Below, piece by piece: positions 55,660 through 64,000 of a DNA stretch of 64,000 nt. The stretch's first letter is position 1; every line of letters begins with the position of its first letter. Origin of the DNA: Amycolatopsis pithecellobii (lineage in GTDB: Bacteria > Actinomycetota > Actinomycetes > Mycobacteriales > Pseudonocardiaceae); assembly GCF_009707865.1 (NCBI RefSeq), contig NZ_WMBA01000030.1, forward strand, positions 1 through 64,000, written 5' to 3'. A program made the translations under genes and the position numbers. A model generated the notes under the pieces. It was not told the DNA's origin. It worked only from the letters and a program-made list of their open reading frames with translations, and made no database searches.

Positions 55660-57804
55660 TCAACTCTGGTTGCGAGCCCTGATCCGGCGATAGATCTGAC
55701 GTCCGGAAAGCAACACGAGCGCCACGCCGCCCGCGATCGTCAGCACCAGGGTCACCACGCCGTACTGGTTGGACCGCAGCTCGAACCGCGCCGGGTTGCC
55801 GAGCTGGGTGCCGCCTGGAGTGCTGAGCGCGACCGTGATGCTGAAACGGCCCGCGCGCAGCGCCTCGGCCGGGATGGTGATCTTGCGGTTGGCGCCGAGC
55901 CCGGCCGGCAGCAACTGATCGCCGATGTCACCGGTGCGCAGGCCGTTGCTGTTGTTCAGTGTGATCCGCACCGCGACCTGCACCGGCAGCGCGTTGTTGA
56001 GGAACACCGGCAACGGCGCCGAGCCCGAGGCCAGCGAGATCGGCACGGCCGGGGTGTCGACGGTGACCTGGCCGAGCAGGGCATCCAGCTGGGCCCGGGT
56101 GTCGGCCGCGGAGACGCCGGCCGCGTTGCCACCGCGCTGCCAGGCTGTCGAGCAGTTGCGGACGAGCGCGTACCGCAGCGGGATCAGCAGCTGGTCGGGA
56201 TCGATCTGGGCGGCCGGGTCGACGGCCATCGCAGTACGCAGGTCCGCCATCGTCGCCTCGACGGAGCTCATCGAGTCGGTCACGGGAGCCGGGGTGGCCG
56301 CGGCGACATCCTCCGCGGTGTAGTTCATCGTCGCCGAGCCCCCGGGCGCTGAGCCCAGCAGCTGCGGCAGCGCGACCGGGGTCAGCGCCCGGCGGTTGAT
56401 CAGCTCGCCGAGCGACCCCAGCAGCTGGGACAGCTCGTTCTCCGGCGCCGACCAGCGGTGTGGTGGCGCGACCAGTACCGGCCCGCCGCCGCCGGTCAAC
56501 CCGCGATACACGAGTGCGGCCAGCCCGTTCTGGGTGCTGATCGCCGGGTCGTCGGGTGGGGTCGAGGCCGCCGACCCGGACCGGCCGGGGGCGCCGGCCA
56601 GACCGGTCGACACGAGCGAGTCGGTCGGCTGCGCCCGTAGCGTCGTGCCGTTGACGGTCACGCCACCGTCCTCGTTGCCGGACAGATCGGCCGGGTCGGT
56701 GATGAGTGTCCTGATTCCGTTGCCAGGCAAGGAACTCAGCGCGGCCGAGTCAAGCGGACCCGCCGCCCACAGCACACCGGGCAGCGGCTGGGTGCCGATG
56801 ATCTGCTGGACGCGCTGGGCGGTGTTGAGCGCGTAGTTCATCAGATCGCCACCACGCACACCGGCGAGCGCGGACAGGTCGGCGTCGGCGTAGGGCAGCT
56901 GGACCACGCACTGGTTCGCGACGAGCCCGCGCAACGCGGTGAGCCACGTCCTGGCCACCTCCGTCCCGCCGCCCGGGATGTTCCCCCGCGCGGTGCGGAT
57001 TTCGTAGCCGCGGCTCATCGCGTCCACCGTGTCGAGCAGGTCCGGGTCCACGGCGTAGCAGAGCGACCGGCTCAGCTGCGGGTCATCGCGGACCGACGAC
57101 GCGGCCGACACCAGCGCGTCCAGCCGCCCGCCCGGCCGCAGCTCCTCGGCCAGCACGTCGTCACCCAGCACGACCTTGCCGTTGAACGGGGCGGCGACGA
57201 TCCGCGGGCGGGTGTCCGCGATGGGCCACAGCATGGTGACCCTCGCGGGCTGGCCAGGCGGCGGGGCGGTGGTTTTGCCGGGGCTGCCGGCGACGGGCAG
57301 CAGCAGGCTCATCGCCGCGAGCCGGGCCTGGCCGCCGTATGCCGGGGTGCCGTTGACATTGACCAGCAGCGGGTACACGCCGGTGCTACCGATCCGCAGG
57401 CCGCCGGCGGACCCGTCGAGGCGCACGGTGACGTTCAGCTGGCTGCTCTGTCCCGGTTCGAGCGTGCCGGGGTCGAGGTCGAGGAACTTCGTGCTCGATA
57501 CCGCCGTCGCGGGGGTACCCGACATCGCCGAGCGGACCTGTCGCTCCGTGCCCAGCTTCTCGCCGAGTTCCAGGCGAACCTGCAGCTCGCTGATCCGGCG
57601 GTCGCCGACGTTCGTCACGGTTCCGGTGATGGTGAGCGTGTTCGAGGTGGACGTCACCGTCCGCGGGTTCAGCTGGGTGATGTCCAGCCGTAGCCGGTTC
57701 GGTGTGTCCGTGATCGACTGCGCGCCCGCGGTCAGCGGCGCCAGCAGGATGATCAAGATGGCGACCGACGCGGCAACCCACAGGTTGGCGGCGAACCGCT
57801 TCAC
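55660..57804 (-). CDS. DUF6049 secreted/membrane protein (Rv3909 type)
   Basis: 714 residues. N-terminal signal segment ([20 protein letters not shown]), then an NEW3-like domain ([20 protein letters not shown]), a large central region, another beta domain ([20 protein letters not shown]), and a C-terminal membrane helix ([17 protein letters not shown]) with an RRIRARNQS anchor. Conserved between mutT4 and mviN in actinobacteria; function unknown, probably envelope-related. GTG 57804 overlaps the NUDIX stop by four bases. Confidence 0.87.
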   Translation of the reverse strand: MKRFAANLWVAASVAILIILLAPLTAGAQSITDTPNRLRLDITQLNPRTVTSTSNTLTITGTVTNVGDRRISELQVRLELGEKLGTERQVRSAMSGTPATAVSSTKFLDLDPGTLEPGQSSQLNVTVRLDGSAGGLRIGSTGVYPLLVNVNGTPAYGGQARLAAMSLLLPVAGSPGKTTAPPPGQPARVTMLWPIADTRPRIVAAPFNGKVVLGDDVLAEELRPGGRLDALVSAASSVRDDPQLSRSLCYAVDPDLLDTVDAMSRGYEIRTARGNIPGGGTEVARTWLTALRGLVANQCVVQLPYADADLSALAGVRGGDLMNYALNTAQRVQQIIGTQPLPGVLWAAGPLDSAALSSLPGNGIRTLITDPADLSGNEDGGVTVNGTTLRAQPTDSLVSTGLAGAPGRSGSAASTPPDDPAISTQNGLAALVYRGLTGGGGPVLVAPPHRWSAPENELSQLLGSLGELINRRALTPVALPQLLGSAPGGSATMNYTAEDVAAATPAPVTDSMSSVEATMADLRTAMAVDPAAQIDPDQLLIPLRYALVRNCSTAWQRGGNAAGVSAADTRAQLDALLGQVTVDTPAVPISLASGSAPLPVFLNNALPVQVAVRITLNNSNGLRTGDIGDQLLPAGLGANRKITIPAEALRAGRFSITVALSTPGGTQLGNPARFELRSNQYGVVTLVLTIAGGVALVLLSGRQIYRRIRARNQS

Positions 57805-58325
57805 TCTCCGACTCCTTCGGCCGCCGGCTCTTCACCGGCGAACAGTTCGAGGGCCTTGCGCACGAGCGCGCGCTCATCGGGGTAGGCGAGCCTGTTCTCC
57901 AGGTCAGCGAGGGGCACCCAAGCCACCTCGGTGACTTCCACATCTTCGTCGGAAAGCTCGCCACCGACAGCTTCCAGCAGGAAATGATGCACCGTCTTGT
58001 GCACCCGCCGACGCTCGGCCACGAACCAGTAGTCGATCTTGCCGAGCGGCGACAGCACGCGCGCCGAAATCCCGGTCTCCTCCTTGACTTCGCGCTGTGC
58101 CGTCTCTTCGGTCGTCTCGCCGTCCTCGATGTGGCCCTTGGGTAGCGACCACAGGAGCTTGCCGTGCCGGTCGAGGCGGCCGATGAGCACCGCCCGCGCG
58201 CGGTCCGGGTCGACCACCAGTCCCCCGGCCGAGGTTTCGTCGACCGTGCTCATCCTTCTGCCGCGCCGACGCCGCGACCTGCGCCGCGGTTGGCCACCGC
58301 TGGTGCGACCGGCCGATCCAGACAT
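57801..58325 (-). CDS. NUDIX hydrolase (MutT4/Rv3908 type)
   Basis: 174 residues. The NUDIX box [22 protein letters not shown] is complete (GX5EX7REVXEEXG). An Arg-rich N-terminus precedes it. Hydrolyses nucleoside diphosphate derivatives; substrate unknown. Start ATG 58325 gives the basic extension; ATG 58253 ([11 protein letters not shown]) is another possibility. Heads the NUDIX-DUF6049-murJ-pseudokinase-sigM series and is divergent from pcnA. Confidence 0.9.
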   Translation of the reverse strand: MSGSAGRTSGGQPRRRSRRRRGRRMSTVDETSAGGLVVDPDRARAVLIGRLDRHGKLLWSLPKGHIEDGETTEETAQREVKEETGISARVLSPLGKIDYWFVAERRRVHKTVHHFLLEAVGGELSDEDVEVTEVAWVPLADLENRLAYPDERALVRKALELFAGEEPAAEGVGE

Positions 58326-58457
58326 GCTGTGATGTTAGTCGTTACGGGTGCACGCGGGCGGTGAACGCGTAGTTGCCTCCTTACTTTCGGTCGATGGGTA
58401 GGCTGTTTTCTCGTGTCTCGTCCGGTAACAGTGGACCGTGCAGGTGGTTGTGTCCCA

Positions 58458-59879
58458 GTGAACGAACTCGCGGCCAAGCGAAACGCCGTCATCGAACTGA
58501 TGCGGTTGCAGCCGCTCGCCGATGAGCTCGGCGGGCTGTTCGCCGCGGCCGGTCACCGGTTGTACCTGGTGGGCGGCAGTGTGCGGGACGCGTTGCTCGG
58601 GAGGCTCTCGTCCGATCTCGACTTCACCACCGACGCGCGGCCGGAGCGGATCCTCGAGATCGTGCGCGGCTGGGCCGACGGGGTGTGGGACACCGGGATC
58701 GAGTTCGGCACGGTCGGTGTCACCAAGCGGGGTTCGACGCTGGAGATCACCACCTTCCGCGCGGACAGCTACGACGGCGTGAGCCGCAACCCCGAGGTCA
58801 CCTTCGGCGACACCATCGAAGGCGACCTGCTGCGGCGCGATTTCACGGTCAACGCGATGGCGATCGAATTGTCGACGAAGGAGTTCGTCGACCCGCACAA
58901 CGGGCTGGACGCGCTCGCGCGAAGGGTGCTGGATACACCGGCAACGCCGCAGGAGTCCTTCGCCGACGACCCGCTGCGCATGCTGCGGGCCACCCGGTTC
59001 GTCTCACAGCTCGGTTTCGAGCCCGCGCCGCGCGTGGTCGAGGCAATGACGGCGATGGCGGGCCAACTCGAACGCATCACCGCTGAACGCGTGCAGGCCG
59101 AGCTGTCGAAGCTGATGCTGGGCGCGTACCCCCGCCGCGGGCTCGAACTGATGGTGGACACCGGGCTCGCTGGGCACGTGCTCCCCGAGTTGCCGGGGAT
59201 GCGGCTGGCGATCGACGAGCACCACCAGCACAAGGACGTCTACCAGCACTCGCTCACCGTGCTGGACCAGGCGATCGCGCTCGAGCAGGACGGCCCGGAC
59301 CTGACGTTGCGGTTGGCGGCGCTGCTGCACGACATCGGCAAGCCGGCGACGCGGCGGTTCGAATCAGGCGGCGGCGTGAGCTTCCACCATCACGAGGTCG
59401 TCGGCGCGAAGATGGTGCGCAAGCGTTTGCGTGCCTTGAAGTATTCGAAGCAGATCGTCGATGACGTGAGCCAGCTGGTGTTCCTGCACCTGCGGTTTCA
59501 CGGGTACGGCAAGGGCGAGTGGACCGACTCGGCGGTGCGCCGCTACGTCACCGATGCCGGCCCGTTGCTGGAGCGGCTGCACAAGCTGGTCCGTGCCGAC
59601 TGCACGACGCGCAACAAGCGCAAGGCCGCCATGCTGCAACGCACCTACGACGAGCTGGAAGAACGCATCGCCCGGCTCGCCGCCGCGGAGGATCTCGCAC
59701 GCGTGCGGCCCGACCTCGACGGCAACGAGATCATGAGACTGCTCGGGCTGCCGCCGGGGCCGCTCGTCGGTCAGGCCTGGCGGTTCTTGAAGGAACTGCG
59801 CCTCGACCGCGGCCCCCTTTCGCATGACGAGGCGGTGGCCGAGCTGCGGCGGTGGGCAGAGGAGAACGGCATCCCGTAA
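58458..59879 (+). CDS. pcnA: CCA tRNA nucleotidyltransferase (PcnA) with HD domain
   Basis: 473 residues. Pol-beta head: YLVGGSVRDALLGR, then DLDFTTDARPERI (DxD catalytic). RRDFTVNAMA and neck motif DDPLRMLRATRF follow, then an HD domain (LLHDIGKPATRRF) for phosphohydrolase activity. Adds CCA to tRNA ends; the tRNAs in this window lack an encoded CCA, so this enzyme is needed. Start GTG 58458 is preferred, preceded by AGGTGG; GTG 58413 is the alternative. Confidence 0.93.
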   Translation: MNELAAKRNAVIELMRLQPLADELGGLFAAAGHRLYLVGGSVRDALLGRLSSDLDFTTDARPERILEIVRGWADGVWDTGIEFGTVGVTKRGSTLEITTFRADSYDGVSRNPEVTFGDTIEGDLLRRDFTVNAMAIELSTKEFVDPHNGLDALARRVLDTPATPQESFADDPLRMLRATRFVSQLGFEPAPRVVEAMTAMAGQLERITAERVQAELSKLMLGAYPRRGLELMVDTGLAGHVLPELPGMRLAIDEHHQHKDVYQHSLTVLDQAIALEQDGPDLTLRLAALLHDIGKPATRRFESGGGVSFHHHEVVGAKMVRKRLRALKYSKQIVDDVSQLVFLHLRFHGYGKGEWTDSAVRRYVTDAGPLLERLHKLVRADCTTRNKRKAAMLQRTYDELEERIARLAAAEDLARVRPDLDGNEIMRLLGLPPGPLVGQAWRFLKELRLDRGPLSHDEAVAELRRWAEENGIP

Positions 59880-59910
59880 CTTCCGCGCGGGTTCGGCGGA
59901 CTCTAGGGAT

Positions 59911-61218
59911 GTGAACTTCCCACCTCGCCGCGCCGGGTTCCTGATGACCCTGTTGCGCCGTGGCGCGCCCGCGATGGCGACAGCGACCAGCGACCTCGAC
60001 GACCGGATCGCCGACCCCGCGCCCGTCAGTGCCTTGCGGCGGATGCGCCGGATGACGGGCGCGATCGACCCCACAGTGCAGGACAACCTGCTGCTGCGCG
60101 CGACCCGGTACGTGGCGATGGTGCCGCTGCTGTACCGGATTGTCGCCGTGCTGGGTGCGCTGGCCGCGGCTTTCGCCGAAGGCGTCCGGTCCCCGGTCGT
60201 CGTGGTGGTGGCGGTGTTGTGCGTGGTGCTCAACGTGGCCGGGCTGCGGTGGCTGGTGCGGTCGGCGCCGTTCCGGAGCGGCGACGTCCTCTGGTTGCTG
60301 GTGCTGGATGTGGTGTTCACGCTGGTCGCCTACCTGGTGGTCGCGGCGTCGGTGCCGGCGTCGTTGTTCGATGCAGCGATACAGGTGCCGGGCAAGGAGC
60401 TGCTCGGTGGGATGGCGCTGCTGACGCTCGCGCTCGGTGTGCAGTACGGGGGCGCGCTGCTGGTGCTCAGCATTCCGCTGCGGATGGTCGCCTGGTGGCT
60501 CAGCTCGGGCGTGTTCAACGTGAAACAAGGGTTCACCGACCTCGGCACGATGCTCGGGGTGGTGCTGACCGCGACCGGTGCGCTGGTCCTGCTGGGGCTG
60601 GGCACCCGGCTCGCGCTGGCGTACGGCATCCGGCACGGCCGGCTGGCGGAACAGGCTCGGCAACACCGGGCGTTGCACGATTCGGTGTTGCAGACACTGG
60701 AGATTCTGGCGCTGCCGCGGCAGGGCGACCCGGCGCGACAGCTGGCGGAGCTACGCGGAATCGCGCGAGCCGAAGCGCTCGAAGTCCGGCAGGTGATCGA
60801 GTCGGCACAACGCGAATCGGCCGAGGAGGCGGCCCGCCCGCTCGGTGAAAAGCTCACCGCACTCGCGGCGGAGATGGCTCGCGAAGGGTTGCGGGCGCAG
60901 CTGGTGATGGCGGAGCTCGACGAGGCAACGTTGTCCGAGGTCCGTCAGCTGGCGATCCGCGACGCCGCCCGCGAGGCGATGCGCAACACGCTGAAACACG
61001 CGGGCACCGATCAGGTCGTGGTGCGGGTGGCCGAGCAAGCGGGCGGGATCGCCGTCGTGATCCGGGACCACGGCACGGGTTTCGACGAGGCGCACCGGCC
61101 GGCGGGCTTCGGAATCAGCGAGTCGATCACTGCCCGCCTCGCGGAGGCCGGCGGACGCGCCCTGGTCGAGTCCAGCCCCGGCAGCGGGACCCGCGTGACA
61201 CTCTGGATGCCGCGGTAG
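59911..61218 (+). CDS. orphan sensor histidine kinase
   Basis: 435 residues. About five or six membrane segments (50-250), then a HisKA_3-like dimerisation helix with the phosphoacceptor in ARQHRALHDSVLQTLEILAL and a GHKL ATPase domain: N-box REAMRNTLKHA, G1 DHGTGFD, G2 region FGISESI. This is the NarX/DesK class. No response regulator is encoded within the window. The start is uncertain: GTG 59911, ATG 59944 or ATG 59974. 31 bases after pcnA. Confidence 0.85.
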   Translation: MNFPPRRAGFLMTLLRRGAPAMATATSDLDDRIADPAPVSALRRMRRMTGAIDPTVQDNLLLRATRYVAMVPLLYRIVAVLGALAAAFAEGVRSPVVVVVAVLCVVLNVAGLRWLVRSAPFRSGDVLWLLVLDVVFTLVAYLVVAASVPASLFDAAIQVPGKELLGGMALLTLALGVQYGGALLVLSIPLRMVAWWLSSGVFNVKQGFTDLGTMLGVVLTATGALVLLGLGTRLALAYGIRHGRLAEQARQHRALHDSVLQTLEILALPRQGDPARQLAELRGIARAEALEVRQVIESAQRESAEEAARPLGEKLTALAAEMAREGLRAQLVMAELDEATLSEVRQLAIRDAAREAMRNTLKHAGTDQVVVRVAEQAGGIAVVIRDHGTGFDEAHRPAGFGISESITARLAEAGGRALVESSPGSGTRVTLWMPR

Positions 61219-61295
61219 AACGGGCCCTGACGAGGCGCCGCGATATGACGCGTCCGCAGGTCAGGGGCCATTTTCGGGGTGGTTACCGTGCTCCC

Positions 61296-61640
61296 ATGAC
61301 CGAACAACTGGAACACCGGATGACCGTGGTCGAGCTCAACGCCAGAGAAGCGCTTGAGATCGCCAAGACGGCACGAGAGGATGCCCGCATGGCCCTGGAA
61401 GCGTGGCGCACCCGGCAGCTCACAGACAACGAGCTGCTCAACAAGCTCCGCGAGACTCAGATCGAGCACGACCAGCTTTTGAAAGAACACAGCCAGCTCC
61501 TGAGGGAGCACAGCCAACTCCTGAGGGAGCACAGCCAGCGCATCGATCGCCTCGAAGGTGAGATGAAGGCAGGCTTCGGCACGATGTCGCTGGGTATGGA
61601 CACGATCATCGATCTGCTGAGGAACCTCGAGCGAAGCTAA
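61296..61640 (+). CDS. small coiled-coil protein
   Basis: 114 residues, all alpha-helical, with no membrane segment. Heptads run through most of it, including three exact or near-exact copies of QLLxEHS. The C-terminus (FGTMSLGMDTIIDLLRNLER) is more hydrophobic. I do not recognise the family. Start ATG 61296; GTG 61289 is out of frame. The stop overlaps that of the convergent TNT-domain gene. Confidence 0.7.
   Translation: MTEQLEHRMTVVELNAREALEIAKTAREDARMALEAWRTRQLTDNELLNKLRETQIEHDQLLKEHSQLLREHSQLLREHSQRIDRLEGEMKAGFGTMSLGMDTIIDLLRNLERS
61473..61535 (+). repeat. three tandem 21-bp repeats (heptad-coding)
   Basis: Units at 61473-61493, 61494-61514 and 61515-61535; the last two differ by one base (CAGCTCCTGAGGG versus CAACTCCTGAGGG). 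Each codes for one coiled-coil heptad QLLREHS (QLLKEHS in the first). Likely formed by slippage; copy number could vary between strains. Confidence 0.85.
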
Positions 61641-63475
61641 AGCCGCTCCAGCGCCCCGGAATCGAGGTGCTGCCCAATGGGGCGCGGTAGCAGGTACCCT
61701 ACCGCGCCGCCGGGCATGGGGCCCCACGGCAGGGTCACGCCGGTGAGCACCGGGATGGCTCTGACCAGGCGGTATGTCTCGCGTAGCTGTTCGCGTTCCG
61801 GGGTCAGCGAAGTCTCCGGGAAGGGCGTCGACGGGGCGTGCACCAGGTTGCCCGCCTCGTTCCCGTAGCGCAGGACGGTCGTCCCGGCCGCAAGCGTGAT
61901 CAACCGCTTGGCGCGGAAGAAGTTCAGCGGCGGCTCCCCGCGCAGTGGCACGATCGGCCAGTCCACCGTGTCCTGCTCCGCCGTCCGTGCCGGGTACAGC
62001 AGCAGCGAACCCAGCAGGAATCGCGCTGCCTCCTCGACATGCGCGAACGCCGCCGGCTCGCCGTCACCAGGGCCGGCCACCTCCCAGCTGGCCTTCGTCC
62101 GGTTCAGTGTCCACACGCCCTCGGCGCGCTCGCCGATCCGATACGCCTCCGGCGGGATTCCGTACTCCGCCAAGCGACGTTCCAGCACCGCCAGCACTTC
62201 CGAGGCCCGCAGGCCCAGCGTCGGCTCGCCGCCTCGGTCGATCAGGGTCACCGCGTCGAGTTCGGGCACCGCGGCCGCGGGCGGGTGTGGCCGGCCGAGC
62301 ACCTCCGCTTCCGCCGTCGCTCGCAACTCGGACGACAGGTACGGCACCCGGTAGGTGTTCGCCCTGATCTGTTCCAGCAGTTCCGGCTCCGGCGCGATCC
62401 CGTACTTACGCAGGTAGTGCGGGACCGCGGCCGGCCAGATCCACGCACCGTCGGTGTGGAACGCGTCGGGCACGTCCGCGGGCGCACCAGGGTTCAGGGC
62501 ATCCGGCAACCGGCCGGGCCTGCTCAGCACCACCGGCGCGCGGTACAAGTAGTCGAGCACCGCGCGGAACTCCTCCGGCGCAAGCGATTGCGGCTGCTCG
62601 GGCAGTCGCGCGTGCCGGAAAGTCACGTCCAGCGGCAGCCCGGCCTTCGCGGCGAGCCAGTTCGGCACTTCCTTGCGGTCACGGGGAAAGAGCTCCAGCT
62701 CCGCGTCGTACGTTCGCGCGGTCAGCCGTCCGGCCGGGGACTGGCGCCAGTTGGGCTCGTTCGTCGTGTCGTAGTCGAACTGGAACGAGGACGGCGCCGT
62801 CAAGGTCAGCGTGCCTTTGAACCAGGTGCCGGTGCCGGGCCGGTACATCGCCGAGCGCAGCTGCTTGAACAACTGACCGAGCTGCGGCGGCGCGTTCAAC
62901 GACACCGACGCGCCGTCCCCGACCGCCCTGATCTCGATCTCCGCGTACTCCCCGACCTGCCGGAACTGCGCTGCGACACGTTCCCAGCCCTCGGGCAGGA
63001 TGTCGCGCACCAGCAGCGCGATCGACCGGACAAGCCCCTCCGGCTCACCGGCCCCGGGCTCGGGCCGGGTCGCGGTGGGAAAGTCATGCCGTTCCTGCCA
63101 CAGCGCGGAAATCTCGTCGAGCGCCGCCTTGGCGGTCAGGCCCACGAGCCCCAGCTGCCGCGCCCGTTCCTCGTCCTGCTGCTGCCAGCGCAAGGTGAGA
63201 GGCCCCTGGTCGGAGCCGGGCGCGATGTGAAAGATCTCGTCGTCGAACAGGCAATGCGTCTGGAGGGTGAAGGTGGCCTCGGCTTCGTCCTGGGCGATCA
63301 CCTTCGCGGGCCGCGAGTTCCACGTGGTGTCGAAGCCCTCGGGCGCTTCCTCGTCGGGTGCCGCCGTGAGCATGAGCGTGCCGTCCGCGGTCGACTGTTC
63401 CGCTCGAAATGCGCGGCCGTGCCACACCCCGTACAGCCCGTCCGGCTGGTCCGTCAGCTCGACTCGATATCGCAC
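61637..63475 (-). CDS. TNT-domain protein (tuberculosis-necrotizing-toxin-like), copy 1
   Basis: 612 residues. The C-terminal 100 match the TNT fold of NAD+ glycohydrolase toxins: TTVLRYGNEAGNLVHAPSTP, then TYRLVRAIPVLTGVTLPWGP and PGGAVGYLLP. The conserved Gln of the usual GGxxQY motif is Gly here. N-terminal parts (about 1-480) are of unknown families, with an antiparallel-beta start (YRVELTDQPDGLYGVWHGRA). No signal peptide. Start GTG 63475 follows GGGGGAG; the frame is open to TTG 63505. It lies 31 bases behind a second TNT gene. Confidence 0.82.
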   Translation of the reverse strand: MRYRVELTDQPDGLYGVWHGRAFRAEQSTADGTLMLTAAPDEEAPEGFDTTWNSRPAKVIAQDEAEATFTLQTHCLFDDEIFHIAPGSDQGPLTLRWQQQDEERARQLGLVGLTAKAALDEISALWQERHDFPTATRPEPGAGEPEGLVRSIALLVRDILPEGWERVAAQFRQVGEYAEIEIRAVGDGASVSLNAPPQLGQLFKQLRSAMYRPGTGTWFKGTLTLTAPSSFQFDYDTTNEPNWRQSPAGRLTARTYDAELELFPRDRKEVPNWLAAKAGLPLDVTFRHARLPEQPQSLAPEEFRAVLDYLYRAPVVLSRPGRLPDALNPGAPADVPDAFHTDGAWIWPAAVPHYLRKYGIAPEPELLEQIRANTYRVPYLSSELRATAEAEVLGRPHPPAAAVPELDAVTLIDRGGEPTLGLRASEVLAVLERRLAEYGIPPEAYRIGERAEGVWTLNRTKASWEVAGPGDGEPAAFAHVEEAARFLLGSLLLYPARTAEQDTVDWPIVPLRGEPPLNFFRAKRLITLAAGTTVLRYGNEAGNLVHAPSTPFPETSLTPEREQLRETYRLVRAIPVLTGVTLPWGPMPGGAVGYLLPRPIGQHLDSGALERL

Positions 63476-63506
63476 TTCTCCCCCTGAGAACAATGGCCAA
63501 CCCAAC

Positions 63507-64000
63507 TTAGCTGATGAGCGGCTCCAAGCCGCCCTCCGCGACGTGCTCCCGGACAGCCTTCGGCAGCACGTAGCTCACCGCTCCGCCGGGCAGGTTCGCC
63601 CACGGCACCGCGATCCCGATGATCACGGACAGCGGCCGGCACAGCCGGTACTTGCCCTCCTGCCGTTCGCGTTCGATCGGCAATGACGTGGTCGGGAAGC
63701 GGACCTCGTCGTGGTGCACGAGGTTCCCGCCGTCGCCGCCGAACCGCAACACGACCGTGCCGGTGCCGAGCCGGACGATGCGCTTGTTGCGCAGCAGAGT
63801 CAGTGGTGGCTCGCCATCGACCGGCTGGATGGGCCAGTCGGCGAGTTCGGCCGACGTCTCCAGCGGGGTCTTCATGCCGGCGGTCATCCGCGCGGGATGC
63901 AGCAGCAACGCACCGAGCAGGAACTGCGCGGCATCCTCGACCCGGGCGAAATACCGCGGCTCGACCGGCACCGAGTTCTCGTGCCAGGCCACTTCCCAGC
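63507..64000 (-). CDS. TNT-domain protein, copy 2 (cut by window end)
   Basis: Only the C-terminal 163 residues are present; the start lies beyond 64000. It parallels copy 1 from WEV onward: VEDAAQFLLGALLLHPARMT, TGTVVLRFGGDGGNLVHHDE, and PGGAVSYVLPKAV. The usual Gln is replaced by Ser. Copy 1 starts just after this gene, so both are one transcription unit from a tandem duplication. Roughly 40% identical over the shared part by eye. Confidence 0.82.
   Translation of the reverse strand, partial: WEVAWHENSVPVEPRYFARVEDAAQFLLGALLLHPARMTAGMKTPLETSAELADWPIQPVDGEPPLTLLRNKRIVRLGTGTVVLRFGGDGGNLVHHDEVRFPTTSLPIERERQEGKYRLCRPLSVIIGIAVPWANLPGGAVSYVLPKAVREHVAEGGLEPLIS

Noticed and set aside
60513-60526. 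parS-like GTTCAACGTGAAAC
   Set aside because: Breaks the central CACGTG palindrome and lies in the histidine-kinase coding region, so a chance match.
63319-63332. parS-like GTTCCACGTGGTGT
   Set aside because: The right arm does not match and it lies inside a TNT gene.

Overview
The window is high-GC actinobacterial chromosome carrying the replication origin. Gene order and protein character point to Pseudonocardiales, probably an Amycolatopsis-like organism: a class E sortase, CrgA, a DLW-39 protein, PknA/PknB with FhaA/FhaB, the SigM/Trx/CwlM block, and near-complete synteny with the leuT-gyrB and Rv3907-rpmH segments of Mycobacterium tuberculosis. No sequence search was run, so the genus is an inference.

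Layout. 1-9950: tRNA-Leu, then the cell-division and Ser/Thr-phosphorylation operon fhaA-fhaB-pstP-rodA-pbpA-pknA-pknB, tightly packed and ending at a terminator. 10014-17156: a nucleotidyltransferase antitoxin with a decayed HepT toxin, an ABC exporter pair, pabA/trpG, a 53-residue membrane protein, a class E sortase, crgA, a PH-domain membrane protein, a rhomboid protease, ppiA, and two conserved small genes. 17294-22317: accessory genes (lipoprotein, PLP dehydratase, spermidine-synthase-like protein, shortened DinB protein, hydrolase). These end, against the 3' side of tRNA-Ala, in what looks like the remnant of an integrative element. That remnant has two tandem BldC/MerR-like genes, each preceded by a helically phased array of degenerate 10-bp repeats, and two overlapping GntR genes. 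22359-25988: tRNA-Ala, DLW-39, a MerR-PP2C fusion, a YceI fusion, an oxidoreductase and tRNA-Ile.

26019-38236 is the replication core on the minus strand: the DUF3566 gene, gyrA, gyrB, dciA, recF, gnd, dnaN, oriC with about ten DnaA boxes, and dnaA. To its right on the plus strand lie rpmH-rnpA-yidD-yidC-jag, then rsmG-parA-parB with three parS sites. Further right: a ddl-like ligase, an aminotransferase, a GNAT gene, a compact DnaA-box cluster away from oriC, an unknown membrane-anchored protein, cwlM, trxA-trxB with a SigR/SigH-type promoter, anti-sigma, sigM, a pseudokinase, murJ, a DUF6049 protein, a NUDIX gene, pcnA, an orphan histidine kinase, a coiled-coil protein, and two tandem TNT-domain proteins, the second cut by the window end.

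How it fits together. Two linked systems dominate. One is initiation and segregation: DnaA, DnaN, RecF, gyrase, the DciA helicase loader, ParAB-parS, and DnaA boxes spread over 32 kb. The other is envelope growth under Ser/Thr kinase control: PknA/PknB, PstP, FhaA/FhaB, RodA/PbpA, CrgA, CwlM, MurJ and the pseudokinase. Lineage-specific genes have entered mainly between tRNA-Ala and ppiA and between tRNA-Ile and tRNA-Ala. The best candidates for new biology are the phased decamer arrays with their BldC-like genes, the extra DnaA-box clusters, the MerR-PP2C fusion, and the TNT pair.
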